From assembly GCF_000455205.1 (NCBI RefSeq), contig NZ_AUWQ01000011.1:55848-119847 (forward strand): a stretch of DNA of 64,000 bases, read 5' to 3'. How positions within the stretch are numbered: the stretch's first letter is position 1; each line of letters begins with the position of its first letter. The notes under the pieces were generated by a model. It saw only the letters and a list, made by a program, of their open reading frames with translations, made no database searches and was not told where the DNA came from. The stretch is from Mycobacterium sp. UM_CSW. Lineage in GTDB: Bacteria > Actinomycetota > Actinomycetes > Mycobacteriales > Mycobacteriaceae. The translations under genes were made by a program, and so were the position numbers. Below are positions 1 to 8,952 of the stretch, one piece after another.

Positions 1-75
1 CGCAAAGACGACGAGGACGCCGACACGCTGCGTCAGCCGGCGCTGACCGGCCATTCACTGGACGACGTGTCGTGA
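1..75 (+). CDS. C-terminal tail of an upstream gene, cut by the window edge
   Basis: Reading from base 1 gives 24 codons of an acidic, unstructured tail ending LTGHSLDDVS and a TGA at 73-75. The stop overlaps the GTG of the downstream DNA ligase in a GTGA arrangement, so the two genes are translationally coupled and the missing gene probably belongs to the same repair cassette. I do not recognise the family from this tail. Confidence 0.6.
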   Translation, partial: RKDDEDADTLRQPALTGHSLDDVS

Positions 76-1070
76 CCGACGTCGCCGCCCTGCCCGCACC
101 GGTGCGCGCGGCGCTGCACGACGAACCGGTGCCCGACTGGCGACCTCCCACGCTGGCCACGCTGACCGACCGGCGGTTCTCCGATCCGCAGTGGATATTC
201 GAGCGCAAATTCGACGGGATGCGCTGCCTTGGCTTTCGCGACGGTGACCGGGTGCGGCTGCTGTCGCGAAATCGGCAGCCGCTCAACGGAACCTATCCCG
301 AGCTCGTCGACGCGCTGGGCGCCCAGCGCACCACGCGGTTCGTGGTGGACGGCGAGGTGGTGGCGTTCGCCGGCCGACGCACCAGCTTCGAACGGTTGCA
401 GGGCCGGCTGGGCATTACCGACCCCGAGGTGGCCCGCGCGTCACCGGTCCGCGTCTTCTACTACCTGTTCGACCTGCTGCACGTCGACGGCAAGTCGACC
501 ACCGATGTGCCGCAGCTGTGGCGAAAGAAACTGCTGCGCAAGGCGATTGACTTCGGTGATCCGCTGAGGTTCGCGGTGCATCGGGTCGAGGACGGGATCG
601 GCGCCTACGAGGCGGCATGTAAACGCGGCGACGAGGGCGTGATCGCCAAGCGGACCGACGCCACGTACGAAGGCGGCCGGTCGAAGAACTGGCTGAAGTT
701 CAAATGCGTTCGCGACCAGGAATTCGTCGTCGGCGGCTACACCAGCCCGAAGGGCAGCCGCATCGAGTTGGGGGCGCTGCTGCTCGGCTACCACGACGGT
801 CGCGACCTGGTCTACGCCGGCAAGGTGGGAACCGGGTTCGACGAACCCACGCTCCGGAGCCTGCACGAGCGGCTGTCCCCCCTCGAGCAGGACGAGCCAC
901 CGTTCACTCGGGGCCTGGTGCGCGAGAACGGCGCCCACTGGGTGCGCCCCGAGCTGGTGGCCCAGATCGGGTTCGCCGAGTGGACCCGCGACGGCAAGCT
1001 GCGTCACCCGCGATACCAGGGGCTGCGCACCGACAAGGACGCGTCCGACGTGGTGCGGGAGACGCGGTGA
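72..1070 (+). CDS. ATP-dependent DNA ligase (LigC/LigD-ligase type)
   Basis: A 332-residue ATP-dependent polynucleotide ligase of the small bacterial type used in end joining and gap repair. The adenylation motif I is KFDGMR with the nucleophilic lysine at K46; motif IV is DEGVIAKR and motif V ends WLKFK (K209/K211). The C-terminal OB domain finishes with a motif-VI-like stretch (LRHPRYQGLRTDK). There is no N-terminal polymerase or nuclease domain, so it is a stand-alone ligase like mycobacterial LigC. The GTG start overlaps the upstream stop, and its own stop overlaps the next start (GTGA), so it sits in a tight operon with a primase-polymerase and a glycosylase. Confidence 0.92.
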   Translation: MTDVAALPAPVRAALHDEPVPDWRPPTLATLTDRRFSDPQWIFERKFDGMRCLGFRDGDRVRLLSRNRQPLNGTYPELVDALGAQRTTRFVVDGEVVAFAGRRTSFERLQGRLGITDPEVARASPVRVFYYLFDLLHVDGKSTTDVPQLWRKKLLRKAIDFGDPLRFAVHRVEDGIGAYEAACKRGDEGVIAKRTDATYEGGRSKNWLKFKCVRDQEFVVGGYTSPKGSRIELGALLLGYHDGRDLVYAGKVGTGFDEPTLRSLHERLSPLEQDEPPFTRGLVRENGAHWVRPELVAQIGFAEWTRDGKLRHPRYQGLRTDKDASDVVRETR

Positions 1071-1954
1071 CGCCGCGCGTCGAGGTCACCCACCCGGACC
1101 GGGTGATGTTCCCCAAGGACGGCATCACCAAGGGCGAGCTGGTCGACTACTACGGCGAGGTGGCCGACGCGATGCTGCCGCACCTGCGGGACCGGGCGCT
1201 CACCGTGCAGCGGTTCCCACGAGGCATCGGCGAACAAGGTTGGGTGCAACAGGATTTCGCGGATTCGTTGCCCGACTGGATGGGCCGGGTGGAGGTCGGC
1301 AAAGAGGGCGGCACCGTGGTGCATCCCGTGGCGGAGCGCCCCGAGGCGCTGCGCTGGCTGGCCAACCAGAACTGCGTCACGCTGCACGTGTGGCAGTCGC
1401 GGCGGGACCGGCTGCACAAGCCCGACCGGCTGGTGTTCGACCTCGACCCCTCCGACAGCGACTTCGCGGTGGTGCGGGCGACGGCCCACGCGGCGGCCGG
1501 GGTCCTGGACGACCTCGGACTGGCGCGCTATGTGCAGACCACCGGGTCGCGCGGGTTGCACGTGGTGGTGCCGCTGCGTCCCGACACCGATTTCGACACC
1601 GTGCGCGAATTCGCCCGCGAGGTCGCCGAGGTGGTGGTGGCCGACGACCCCGCGCATCGCACCCTGGAAGCCCGCAAGGACAACCGCGGCGACCGCGTGT
1701 ACCTCGACATCATGCGAAACGCCTACGCGCAGACGGCGGTTGCACCGTATTCGGTGCGGGCCCGGGCGGGCGCGCCGGTGGCGACCCCGCTGGAGTGGGA
1801 CGAGCTGGACATGCGGGGCCTGCGGGCGGACCGATTCACCATCCGCGATCTCCCCAAACGGCTTGCCGGGCAGGGCGATCCGTGGGCCGGCATGTACCGG
1901 CACGCTCGCTCGCTGAAGGGTCCCGCGCAGCGGGTGGCCAAGCTTCGTGCCTGA
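1067..1954 (+). CDS. LigD-type primase-polymerase (PolD)
   Basis: Stand-alone archaeo-eukaryotic primase-type polymerase, 295 residues, the same fold as the POL domain of LigD. It would fill gaps and add nucleotides at broken ends before ligation. The metal-binding DxD motif is D125-L-D127, followed by PSDSD; the nucleotide-binding SRGLHVVVPL motif and the downstream LEARKDNRGDRVYLD segment are present. The start is a GTG at 1067 overlapping the ligase stop by 4 bp. In M. tuberculosis a LigC/PolD pair is also adjacent, but away from coaE, so the location here is different. The 3' end overlaps the glycosylase gene by 8 bp. Confidence 0.9.
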   Translation: MTPRVEVTHPDRVMFPKDGITKGELVDYYGEVADAMLPHLRDRALTVQRFPRGIGEQGWVQQDFADSLPDWMGRVEVGKEGGTVVHPVAERPEALRWLANQNCVTLHVWQSRRDRLHKPDRLVFDLDPSDSDFAVVRATAHAAAGVLDDLGLARYVQTTGSRGLHVVVPLRPDTDFDTVREFAREVAEVVVADDPAHRTLEARKDNRGDRVYLDIMRNAYAQTAVAPYSVRARAGAPVATPLEWDELDMRGLRADRFTIRDLPKRLAGQGDPWAGMYRHARSLKGPAQRVAKLRA

Positions 1955-2726
1955 ACTGCCCGACGTGGAGGGCTTTCGGCGCGAGCTGGCCGACGCGCTG
2001 CCCGGCCGGCGGATCCGGGGCGTGCAGGTCCGCGATCCGGGCATCCTGCGAAACACCACCGCCGACGCGCTCGGCCGTCGGCTCGACGGCCGCCGCTTCG
2101 ATCGCCCACGCCGGCACGGCAAGTGGCTGATGCTGCCGACGGACGGCCCGACGCTGCTGGTGCACAGCGGGATGACCGGGCATCCGTACTACGCCGCCGA
2201 CGGCGCCGAGCGCGAGCCATACGAGCGGCTGGTGATCGCGCTGGATCGCGGCGAACTGCGCTATGTCGACCTGCGCAAGCTGCGCGGGGTGTGGCTGGCC
2301 GACGACGACGAGGACGTCGTGCACGTGACGGGCCCGCAGGGCCCCGACGCGCTGGGCCTCGGCCTGCCGGCGTTCCGCGAGGCGCTGCGCGGCCGGTCCG
2401 GGCGGCTGAAGCCGACGCTGATGGACCAGGCGGTGATCGCGGGCCTCGGCAACCTGCTCACCGACGAGATCTGCTGGCGGGCCCGGATCGCGCCGGCCCG
2501 CCCCATCCCACAACTCGAGGCCGACGACGTCAAGCGCCTGCACGCCGCGATGACGCAGGTGCTGCGCACGGCGGTGCCGCACGGTCGGGTGCCCGGCCTG
2601 CCGCGGTGGCTCACCCGGGTTCGCGACGACCCCGACCCGTCCTGTCCACGCTGCGGCACCCGCCTCGCGCGGGCAAAGGTCGCCGGACGGACGTCGTTGT
2701 GGTGCCCGCGCTGTCAGGCCGGGTAA
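1947..2726 (+). CDS. Fpg/Nei family DNA glycosylase/AP lyase
   Basis: 259-residue base-excision glycosylase. It begins with the family signature PELPDVE after the initiator: P2 is the Schiff-base nucleophile and E3 the general acid. The beta-hairpin lysine is K59 (RHGKW). The helix-two-turn-helix segment contains LGNLLTDE, and a C-terminal zinc finger has two CPRC pairs. Length and motifs are complete, unlike the truncated second Fpg-like protein of M. tuberculosis. Whether it prefers oxidised purines (Fpg) or pyrimidines (Nei) cannot be told from the motifs. The 8-bp overlap with the polymerase gene indicates a repair operon. Confidence 0.9.
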   Translation: MPELPDVEGFRRELADALPGRRIRGVQVRDPGILRNTTADALGRRLDGRRFDRPRRHGKWLMLPTDGPTLLVHSGMTGHPYYAADGAEREPYERLVIALDRGELRYVDLRKLRGVWLADDDEDVVHVTGPQGPDALGLGLPAFREALRGRSGRLKPTLMDQAVIAGLGNLLTDEICWRARIAPARPIPQLEADDVKRLHAAMTQVLRTAVPHGRVPGLPRWLTRVRDDPDPSCPRCGTRLARAKVAGRTSLWCPRCQAG

Positions 2727-2729
2727 TCT
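2724..2729 (+). promoter_or_regulatory. candidate -10 box, TAATCT, 8 nt before the ATG at 2738
   Basis: TAATCT fits the mycobacterial TANNNT -10 pattern and overlaps the glycosylase stop codon. Its position would give a leaderless or near-leaderless message for the secreted protein, independent of the repair operon. Confidence 0.4.
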
Positions 2730-2737
2730 CGGCTGCT

Positions 2738-3154
2738 ATGAGCCCCAGCAACCACCGATGGATGGCAATCACTGCCTTGACCGTCATCGCGGCCGGGTCC
2801 CAGCTAAGCCCGGCAACCGCGCGAGCGGACTTGCACAACATCACCTACCGCGCCCGGATCGACGCGCTGACCACCGGCAGTCAGGCCATTTTCGTGATCA
2901 ATGGCAACCGGGCGAACAGCACCAACCTTCCGTCGATGCCGGGCAACGTGTTCGAGGCCAACACGGTGTTGCCCGATCCGCAGCAGGCCGGAATGCAGAT
3001 CGTGCTGCATTTCCCCTACTCGGCGAATGTGCACTGCGAGATCGACGTGGACGACAACGTTTTCACGCAGCTCGATCAGTTCGTCAGACCAACGCCCGGT
3101 AATTCCGATCCCAAGAACGGCATGCTGCAGTGCGGCGCGCCCATACCCGCCTAA
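2738..3154 (+). CDS. small secreted protein, function unknown
   Basis: 138 residues. An N-terminal hydrophobic stretch (AITALTVIAAGSQLSPATARA) ends in a type-I signal peptidase site (ARA before DLHN), so the mature protein is about 107 residues and exported. It has two cysteines in the mature part that could form a disulfide, and a hydrophilic, proline/asparagine-rich sequence with no motif I recognise. An alternative ATG at 2762 would still leave a full signal peptide. It follows the glycosylase gene by 11 bp but has its own candidate -10 box. I cannot name a family; it resembles other short mycobacterial exported proteins only in organisation. Confidence 0.75.
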   Translation: MSPSNHRWMAITALTVIAAGSQLSPATARADLHNITYRARIDALTTGSQAIFVINGNRANSTNLPSMPGNVFEANTVLPDPQQAGMQIVLHFPYSANVHCEIDVDDNVFTQLDQFVRPTPGNSDPKNGMLQCGAPIPA

Positions 3155-3207
3155 CCGCGGGAATTACATCCGCCACACAAGCCTCTCCGCCGAACCATTG
3201 CCCGTTG

Positions 3208-3253
3208 TGTCCACCTCGTAGCGACAAGCGGATTAGTCGCTATGAGGTGGACA
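3208..3253. repeat. 18-bp inverted repeat (bidirectional terminator candidate)
   Basis: Arms TGTCCACCTCGTAGCGAC and GTCGCTATGAGGTGGACA pair over 18 bp with a single non-Watson-Crick position around a 10-nt loop. It sits between the convergent secreted-protein gene and coaE, the expected place for a terminator serving both strands. Confidence 0.7.
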
Positions 3254-3305
3254 TGACGCGTACCACCTCCCCCGGAGGCGCGTGGGGCTGTTGTGAAAGT
3301 TGGCG

Positions 3306-4520
3306 CTAGGGCTGCCATCCGGTTGAGTCGGCCCACTTCCAGGCCCGCCGGTAGGCCTCGGCAAACCATGGTTCCTTGGCGTCGACATAGCGCGAGATGT
3401 CACCGCCCGCGGCCTGTTCGGCCTTGAGCTTGACGGCCAGGTAGTCGGCGCGGGCGCCGACGTCGGCCCGCAGCCAGGCTACGAACAACAGGGCGAATTG
3501 CTGTCCCGGCCAGCCTTCCACCCTGACGTGCACATTGGTTGGCCGGCCGGGGTCAGCGGAGGCGTGAATCCGCTTGTGCCACAGGCCGGGATCGTCGCTG
3601 TGGTCGTAGCGCTCGACGGTGCTGCGCGCGTCGGTCCGGGCGGTGTCCTCGGTGATGTGCTCCAAGCGCGGGTAGCCGGCCGCCAACAACGGTTCGGCGA
3701 GTTCGTCGGCGACCGCGAGCGATTCGACGGTGATCTGCATGTCGATCACGTCCTTGGCGTCCAAGGCGGGCAGCGCGGTGGAGCCGATGTGGTCGACGCG
3801 AATTGCCCGGTGGCCGCACGCGGTCTGCAGCCGACCCGCGATCCGCCGCGCCTGGTCCGGCCAGCTCGGGTCGGCCGGCACGAGACGCACGGGCGCCTTT
3901 GCGATCTGGCGCGCGCTCAGGTTGTGGGCGAACGGCAGGATGCGGTCGTTCCAGACGTCGCGGGCCCGCTGCGCCAGCTCCTCCGGGCTGCCCGAGTTGT
4001 CCAGCCAGACATCGGCGACGGCGCGGCGCTGCTCGTCGTCGGCCTGCGCGGCGATCCGCGCGCGGGCGTCGTCCTCGGGCATGCCGCGTTGGTCGACCAG
4101 CCGTCGCACCCGCACCTCGACGTCGGCGTGCACGACCACGACGAGCGGGAACAGCGGCGCCATCCCCGACTCCACCAACAGCGGAATGTCCTCGACGACA
4201 ACCGAATCCGCGGGCACCGACGCGATGATCTCGGAACGCCGCTTGCCCACCAGCGGATGCACGATCCCGTTGAGCTTCTGGCGCGCCTCGTCGTCACGAA
4301 AGGCCTTGGCGGCCAACGCGGGACGATCGAGCGACCCGTCGGGCGACAGGATGTCGTCGCCGAACGCCTCGACGAGCGCCTTCAGGCCCTCGGTGCCCGG
4401 CTCGACCACCTCGCGCGCGATGACGTCCCCGTCGACGATGACGGCACCGCACTTCGCAAAGGTCGACGAGACTGCCGACTTGCCGGCGCCGATGCCACCG
4501 GTCAACCCGATGCGCAGCAT
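3306..4520 (-). CDS. coaE: dephospho-CoA kinase fused to a GrpB (UPF0157) domain
   Basis: 404 residues. The N-terminal ~200 residues are the P-loop dephospho-CoA kinase that phosphorylates the ribose 3'-OH in the last step of CoA synthesis; the Walker A motif is GGIGAGKS with K14. The C-terminal ~190 residues, beginning near PVRLVPADPSWP, are a GrpB/nucleotidyltransferase-like domain. This two-domain layout and length match mycobacterial CoaE (about 407 residues in M. tuberculosis). The gene lies 12 bp downstream of rpsA on the same strand, the usual mycobacterial order polA-rpsA-coaE. The role of the GrpB domain is not settled. Confidence 0.96.
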   Translation of the reverse strand: MLRIGLTGGIGAGKSAVSSTFAKCGAVIVDGDVIAREVVEPGTEGLKALVEAFGDDILSPDGSLDRPALAAKAFRDDEARQKLNGIVHPLVGKRRSEIIASVPADSVVVEDIPLLVESGMAPLFPLVVVVHADVEVRVRRLVDQRGMPEDDARARIAAQADDEQRRAVADVWLDNSGSPEELAQRARDVWNDRILPFAHNLSARQIAKAPVRLVPADPSWPDQARRIAGRLQTACGHRAIRVDHIGSTALPALDAKDVIDMQITVESLAVADELAEPLLAAGYPRLEHITEDTARTDARSTVERYDHSDDPGLWHKRIHASADPGRPTNVHVRVEGWPGQQFALLFVAWLRADVGARADYLAVKLKAEQAAGGDISRYVDAKEPWFAEAYRRAWKWADSTGWQP

Positions 4521-4532
4521 CCCTGAACGCCG

Positions 4533-5978
4533 CTAGGCGTTGCCGGCGAGCTTTTCCCGCAGGGCCGCCAACTGGGCGTCGCTGGCGAGCGATCCACCCG
4601 CCGCCTTCTCCGACGACGCGCCGTTGCCCGGCGCCGAGTCGCCGGCGGTGTGGGCGGCCGACTCGGCCGCGGCGAACTTCTCCATCTGCGCGGTGTGCAT
4701 CTTGTGCCGGCGCTCCGCCTCGGCGTAGCGCGCCTCCCATTCGTTGCGCTGCGCGTCGAACCCCTCGAGCCATTCGTTGGTCTCGGAGTCGAAGCCCTCG
4801 GGGAAGATGTAGTTGCCCTGCTCGTCGTAGCTGTCGGCCATGCCGTACTTCGCCGGGTCGAATTCCTCGGTGTAGTCCTCGTTGGCCTGCTTGAGCGACA
4901 ACGAGATTCGGCGGCGCTCCAGGTCGATGTCGATGACCTTGACCATCGCGTCGTCGCCGACGGCGACCACCTGGTCGGGCACCTCGACGTGCCGCTCGGC
5001 CAGCTCGGAGATGTGCACCAGGCCCTCGATGCCCTCCTCGACGCGGACGAACGCGCCGAACGGAACCAGCTTGGTGACCTTGCCGGGCACGATCTGGCCG
5101 ATGGCGTGCGTGCGGGCGAAGTGGCGCCACGGGTCTTCCTGGGTCGCCTTGAGCGACAACGAAACCCGCTCGCGGTCCATGTCGACGTCGAGCACCTCGA
5201 CGGTGACCTCGTCGCCGACCTGCACCACCTCGGACGGGTGGTCGATGTGCTTCCAGGACAGCTCGGAGACGTGCACCAGGCCGTCCACCCCACCGAGGTC
5301 GACGAACGCGCCGAAGTTGACGATGGACGAGACCACACCCTTGCGGATGCTGCCCTTCTGCAGCTGGTTGAGGAACTCGCTGCGCACCTCGGACTGGGTC
5401 TGCTCGAGCCAGGCCCGGCGGGACAGCACCACGTTGTTGCGGTTCTTGTCCAGCTCGATGATCTTGGCCTCGATCTCCTTGCCGATGTACGGCTGCAGGT
5501 CGCGGACGCGGCGCATCTCGACGAGCGAGGCGGGCAGGAAGCCGCGCAATCCGATGTCGAGGATCAGGCCGCCCTTGACGACCTCGATGACGGTGCCCTT
5601 GACGGCCTCGTCCTTCTCCTTGAGCGCCTCGATGGTGCCCCAGGCGCGCTCGTACTGTGCGCGCTTCTTGGACAGGATCAGCCGGCCCTCTTTGTCCTCT
5701 TTGGTGAGAACCAGGGCTTCGACCTCATCGCCGACGGAAACGACCTCGTTGGGGTCGACGTCGTGCTTGATGGAGAGCTCGCGGGCGGGGATGACCCCTT
5801 CGGTCTTGTAGCCGATGTCGAGGAGCACCTCGTCCCGGTCAACTTTGACGATCGTGCCCTCGACGATGTCGCCATCGTTGAAGTACTTGATCGTTTTGTC
5901 TATTGCGGCGAGAAAATCCTCGCTCGAGCCAATGTCGTTGACGGCTACTTGCGGCGAGGTGACGGCGGGACTCGGCAT
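4533..5978 (-). CDS. rpsA: 30S ribosomal protein S1
   Basis: 481 residues containing four consecutive S1 RNA-binding OB domains (roughly residues 35-105, 123-192, 209-278 and 295-364), followed by a charged, alanine-rich tail of about 115 residues. S1 binds mRNA on the small subunit and helps initiation on structured leaders; mycobacterial S1 has also been discussed as a pyrazinoic-acid target. The four-domain form is typical of actinobacteria (six in E. coli). The ATG at 5978 precedes MPSPAVTS. About 200 bp separate it from polA upstream, room for its own promoter. Confidence 0.97.
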   Translation of the reverse strand: MPSPAVTSPQVAVNDIGSSEDFLAAIDKTIKYFNDGDIVEGTIVKVDRDEVLLDIGYKTEGVIPARELSIKHDVDPNEVVSVGDEVEALVLTKEDKEGRLILSKKRAQYERAWGTIEALKEKDEAVKGTVIEVVKGGLILDIGLRGFLPASLVEMRRVRDLQPYIGKEIEAKIIELDKNRNNVVLSRRAWLEQTQSEVRSEFLNQLQKGSIRKGVVSSIVNFGAFVDLGGVDGLVHVSELSWKHIDHPSEVVQVGDEVTVEVLDVDMDRERVSLSLKATQEDPWRHFARTHAIGQIVPGKVTKLVPFGAFVRVEEGIEGLVHISELAERHVEVPDQVVAVGDDAMVKVIDIDLERRRISLSLKQANEDYTEEFDPAKYGMADSYDEQGNYIFPEGFDSETNEWLEGFDAQRNEWEARYAEAERRHKMHTAQMEKFAAAESAAHTAGDSAPGNGASSEKAAGGSLASDAQLAALREKLAGNA

Positions 5979-6181
5979 GTTGTTGGGTTGCTCCGGACAG
6001 GTTGGGTCGTAGGGACAAAATGGATTTACCTGTTGAGGCTACTCGACAGGGCACTAGCTGGACAAACTCGGCCGCCACCAAGGCGACGCAAATGTAACGC
6101 CACGGCGAATTTTCGGCCGAATTTTCGCCCTCAACGTTACACCGGGCGGGCCTTAGTGCGCGGCCGTGTCCGATCGCCGCG
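5979..6181. other. rpsA upstream region
   Basis: 203 bp between the polA stop and the rpsA start, both genes on the minus strand. No gene is seen. It presumably carries the rpsA promoter and leader, but I could not pick a convincing -10 box or leader structure. Confidence 0.5.
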
Positions 6182-8923
6182 CTAGTGCGCGGCCGCATCC
6201 CAGCTGCGGCCGTAGCCGACCGAGACCTCGAGCGGGACGTCGAGCGGGTAGGCGCCGCCCATCTTCTCGCGCGCCAGCGCCTCAAGGACCTCTCGCTCAC
6301 CAGGCGCGACTTCGAACAACAGTTCGTCGTGCACCTGCAGCAGCATCCGGGAAGCCAGCCCGGCCTGCTTGATGGCCTTGTCGACCTCGATCATGGCGAC
6401 CTTGATGATGTCGGCCGCGCTGCCCTGGATGGGCGCGTTGAGCGCGGCCCGCTCGGCGGCCTCCCGGACCTGGCGATTGCTGCTGTCCAGCTCGGGCAGG
6501 TAGCGGCGGCGGCCCAGCACCGTGGAGGTGTAGCCGTCCTTACGCGCCTGCTCCACGACGTCCATCAGGTAGTCACGCACGCCTCCGAACCGGGCGAAGT
6601 AGGCGTCCATCTGGTCCTTGGCTTCCTCGGTGGAGATCTTCAATTGCTGCGACAGCCCGTAGGCGCTCAAGCCGTAGGCCAGCCCGTACGACATCGCCTT
6701 GACCCGCCGGCGCAGCTCGGCGGTGACCTCCTCGATCGGCACGCCGAACGCTCGGGATGCGACGAACGAGTGCAGGTCCTCCCCGGTGTTGAACGCCTCG
6801 ATCAGGCCTTCGTCCCGCGACAGGTGCGCCATGATCCGCATCTCGATCTGGCTGTAGTCCGCCGTCATCAGCTCGGCATAGCCCTTGCCGACGACGAACC
6901 CGTCCCGGATCTGCCGGCCTTCCTCGGTGCGGATCGGGATGTTCTGCAGGTTGGGCTCCGTCGACGACAGCCGGCCGGTCGCCGCGATGGTCTGGTTAAA
7001 CGTGGTGTGGATGCGCCCGTCGGCGGCGACCGAGTTCAGCAGCCCGTCGACGGTGACCTTGAGCCGGGTGACGTCGCGGTGGGCCAGCAGGTGCTGCAGG
7101 AACGGGTGCCCGGTCTTGTCGAACAGCGACTGCAGGGCGTCGGCGTCGGTGGTGTAGCCCGTCTTGGTCCGCTTGGTCTTCGGCATCCCGAGCTCGTCGA
7201 ACAGCACCACCTGCAACTGCTTGGGCGAGCCCAGGTTGATCTGCTTGCCGATCACGGCGTCGGCCGCCTCGGCGGCGTCGCGGATCTGGTCGGCGAACTG
7301 GCTCTGCAGCTCGCCCAGCAGGCGCAGATCGACGGCGATGCCGGCACTTTCCATTTCGGCCAGCACGTGCTGCACCGGCAGCTCCATCTCGCCCAGCAGC
7401 GCGGTGGAGTCGATGCGATCCAGCTCGGCGTCCAGCGCGTCGGCGAGGTCGACGACGGCCCGGGCCCGCAGGATCAAGGTCGCGACGGCCTGCTCGTCCA
7501 CCCCCTCCATGTCGTCGAGCAACGAAAGCTGTTGCTGCTCAGGGGTTTCCGCGCGCAGTTCGCGGCGCAGGTAGCGCAGCGACAGGTCGTCGAGGGTGAA
7601 GCTGCGCTGCCCGGGGCGCACCAGGTAGGCGGCCAGCGCGGTGTCGGAGGTGACGCCGTTCAACGTCCAGCCGCGGCCCGCCAGGTCGTGGATGGCGAGC
7701 TTGGCCTCGTGCAGCGCTTTGGGTTTCGAGGGGTCGGCCAGCCAGGCCGCCAGCGCGGCGTCGTCGTCGGGGGTCAGCGTCGCGGTGTCGATGTAGGCGC
7801 CGTCGCCGTCGGCGGCGGCGATGCCCAGCCCGGTGGCGTCCCCGCCGTGCGGCAGGTGGGTGCCCGCGACGGCCAGCCCCGCCCGGCGCCCGTCGCCGGC
7901 GTGCGCGGCCAGCCATTGCCCGACGGTGCCGGGCTCGAGCGCGTCGCCGCGCACGTCGAAGCCCTCGTCGACCTCGGGCTCGACGGCGACCAGGGTCTCG
8001 AACAGCCGGTCGCGCAGCACCCGGAACTCCAGGTCGTCGAACAGCCGGTGGATCTGGTCGCGGTCCCAGGGCTGCAGCCGCAGCGTGTCCGGGGTTTGGG
8101 CCAGCGGCACGTCTTTGACGAGATCGGTGAGCTCGCGGTTGCGGATGACGCTGGCCAAGTTGGCGCGCAGCGCGTCGCCCACCTTGCCGCGGACCGAGTC
8201 GACGTTGTCGACCAGCGCCTGCAGGGAGCCGTATTCGGCGATCCACTTCGAGGCGGTCTTCTCCCCCACCCCGGGAATGCCGGGCAGGTTGTCGCTGGGA
8301 TCACCGCGCAGCGCCGCGAAGTCGGGGTACTGCCGCGGGGTCAGCCCGTACTTTTCCACGACGGCCTCGGGCGTGAAGCGGGTCAGTTCGCTGACGCCCT
8401 TGCGCGGATACAGCACCGTGACGTCGTCACTGACGAGTTGCAGGGAGTCGCGATCACCGCTGACCACCAGCACGCGGTAGCCCTCGTTCTCGGCCTGGGT
8501 GGCCAGCGTCGCGATGAGGTCGTCGGCCTCGAATCCCGGCTCCGAGAGCACCGTGATGCCCAGCGCGTTGAGCACTTCCTTGGTGATGTCGATCTGGCCG
8601 TGGAATTCGTCCGGCGTCGACGATCGGTTGGCCTTGTACTCGGGGTATCGCTCGGAGCGGAAAGTCTGCCGCGACACGTCGAACGCCGCGGCGATGTGCG
8701 TCGGCGCCTCGTCGCGCAGCAGGTTGATCAGCATGGCGGTGAAGCCGTAGACCGCGTTCGTGGTCAGCCCGCCGCGGGTCTTGAAGTTCTCGGCCGGCAG
8801 CGCGTAGAACGCCCGGAACGCCAGCGAATTGCCGTCCAGCAGCATCAGAGTCGGCTTGATTTGGTCCTCGGTGGCGAGGGCTGCGGAATCTGCCTTGTCG
8901 CCGGCGGTCCTTGCTGGGCTCAC
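6182..8923 (-). CDS. polA: DNA polymerase I
   Basis: 913 residues from a GTG at 8923 (reading MSPARTAGDKA). The N-terminal 5' nuclease domain (about residues 25-310) keeps its acidic metal ligands, for example LDGNSLAFRAF. A middle 3'-5' exonuclease-like domain lacks proofreading signatures, as in other mycobacterial PolA. The polymerase domain has motif A DYSQIEMRI and motif C QVHDELLFE. A longer start (ATG at 8941) is open, but a TAGAGT -10 box 7 nt before the GTG and family alignment favour 8923. It repairs gaps and processes Okazaki fragments, and heads the polA-rpsA-coaE run. Confidence 0.96.
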   Translation of the reverse strand: MSPARTAGDKADSAALATEDQIKPTLMLLDGNSLAFRAFYALPAENFKTRGGLTTNAVYGFTAMLINLLRDEAPTHIAAAFDVSRQTFRSERYPEYKANRSSTPDEFHGQIDITKEVLNALGITVLSEPGFEADDLIATLATQAENEGYRVLVVSGDRDSLQLVSDDVTVLYPRKGVSELTRFTPEAVVEKYGLTPRQYPDFAALRGDPSDNLPGIPGVGEKTASKWIAEYGSLQALVDNVDSVRGKVGDALRANLASVIRNRELTDLVKDVPLAQTPDTLRLQPWDRDQIHRLFDDLEFRVLRDRLFETLVAVEPEVDEGFDVRGDALEPGTVGQWLAAHAGDGRRAGLAVAGTHLPHGGDATGLGIAAADGDGAYIDTATLTPDDDAALAAWLADPSKPKALHEAKLAIHDLAGRGWTLNGVTSDTALAAYLVRPGQRSFTLDDLSLRYLRRELRAETPEQQQLSLLDDMEGVDEQAVATLILRARAVVDLADALDAELDRIDSTALLGEMELPVQHVLAEMESAGIAVDLRLLGELQSQFADQIRDAAEAADAVIGKQINLGSPKQLQVVLFDELGMPKTKRTKTGYTTDADALQSLFDKTGHPFLQHLLAHRDVTRLKVTVDGLLNSVAADGRIHTTFNQTIAATGRLSSTEPNLQNIPIRTEEGRQIRDGFVVGKGYAELMTADYSQIEMRIMAHLSRDEGLIEAFNTGEDLHSFVASRAFGVPIEEVTAELRRRVKAMSYGLAYGLSAYGLSQQLKISTEEAKDQMDAYFARFGGVRDYLMDVVEQARKDGYTSTVLGRRRYLPELDSSNRQVREAAERAALNAPIQGSAADIIKVAMIEVDKAIKQAGLASRMLLQVHDELLFEVAPGEREVLEALAREKMGGAYPLDVPLEVSVGYGRSWDAAAH

Positions 8924-8930
8924 GGCCCTA

Positions 8931-8936
8931 ACTCTA
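8931..8936 (-). promoter_or_regulatory. -10 box TAGAGT for leaderless polA
   Basis: TAGAGT on the minus strand lies 7 nt upstream of the GTG at 8923, the spacing of a mycobacterial leaderless promoter. It falls inside the alternative longer reading frame, which argues against the ATG at 8941. Confidence 0.55.
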
Positions 8937-8952
8937 GGCATCCCTCATGACA

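Noticed and set aside
4650-6185. Open frame of about 500 codons opposite rpsA
   Set aside because: Antisense shadow of the repeated S1 domains; the Asp/Leu/Val repeats simply reflect the coding strand.
6185-8950. Open frame of more than 900 codons opposite polA
   Set aside because: It is the antisense of a highly conserved gene, with codon use typical of a mycobacterial shadow frame and no recognisable domain.
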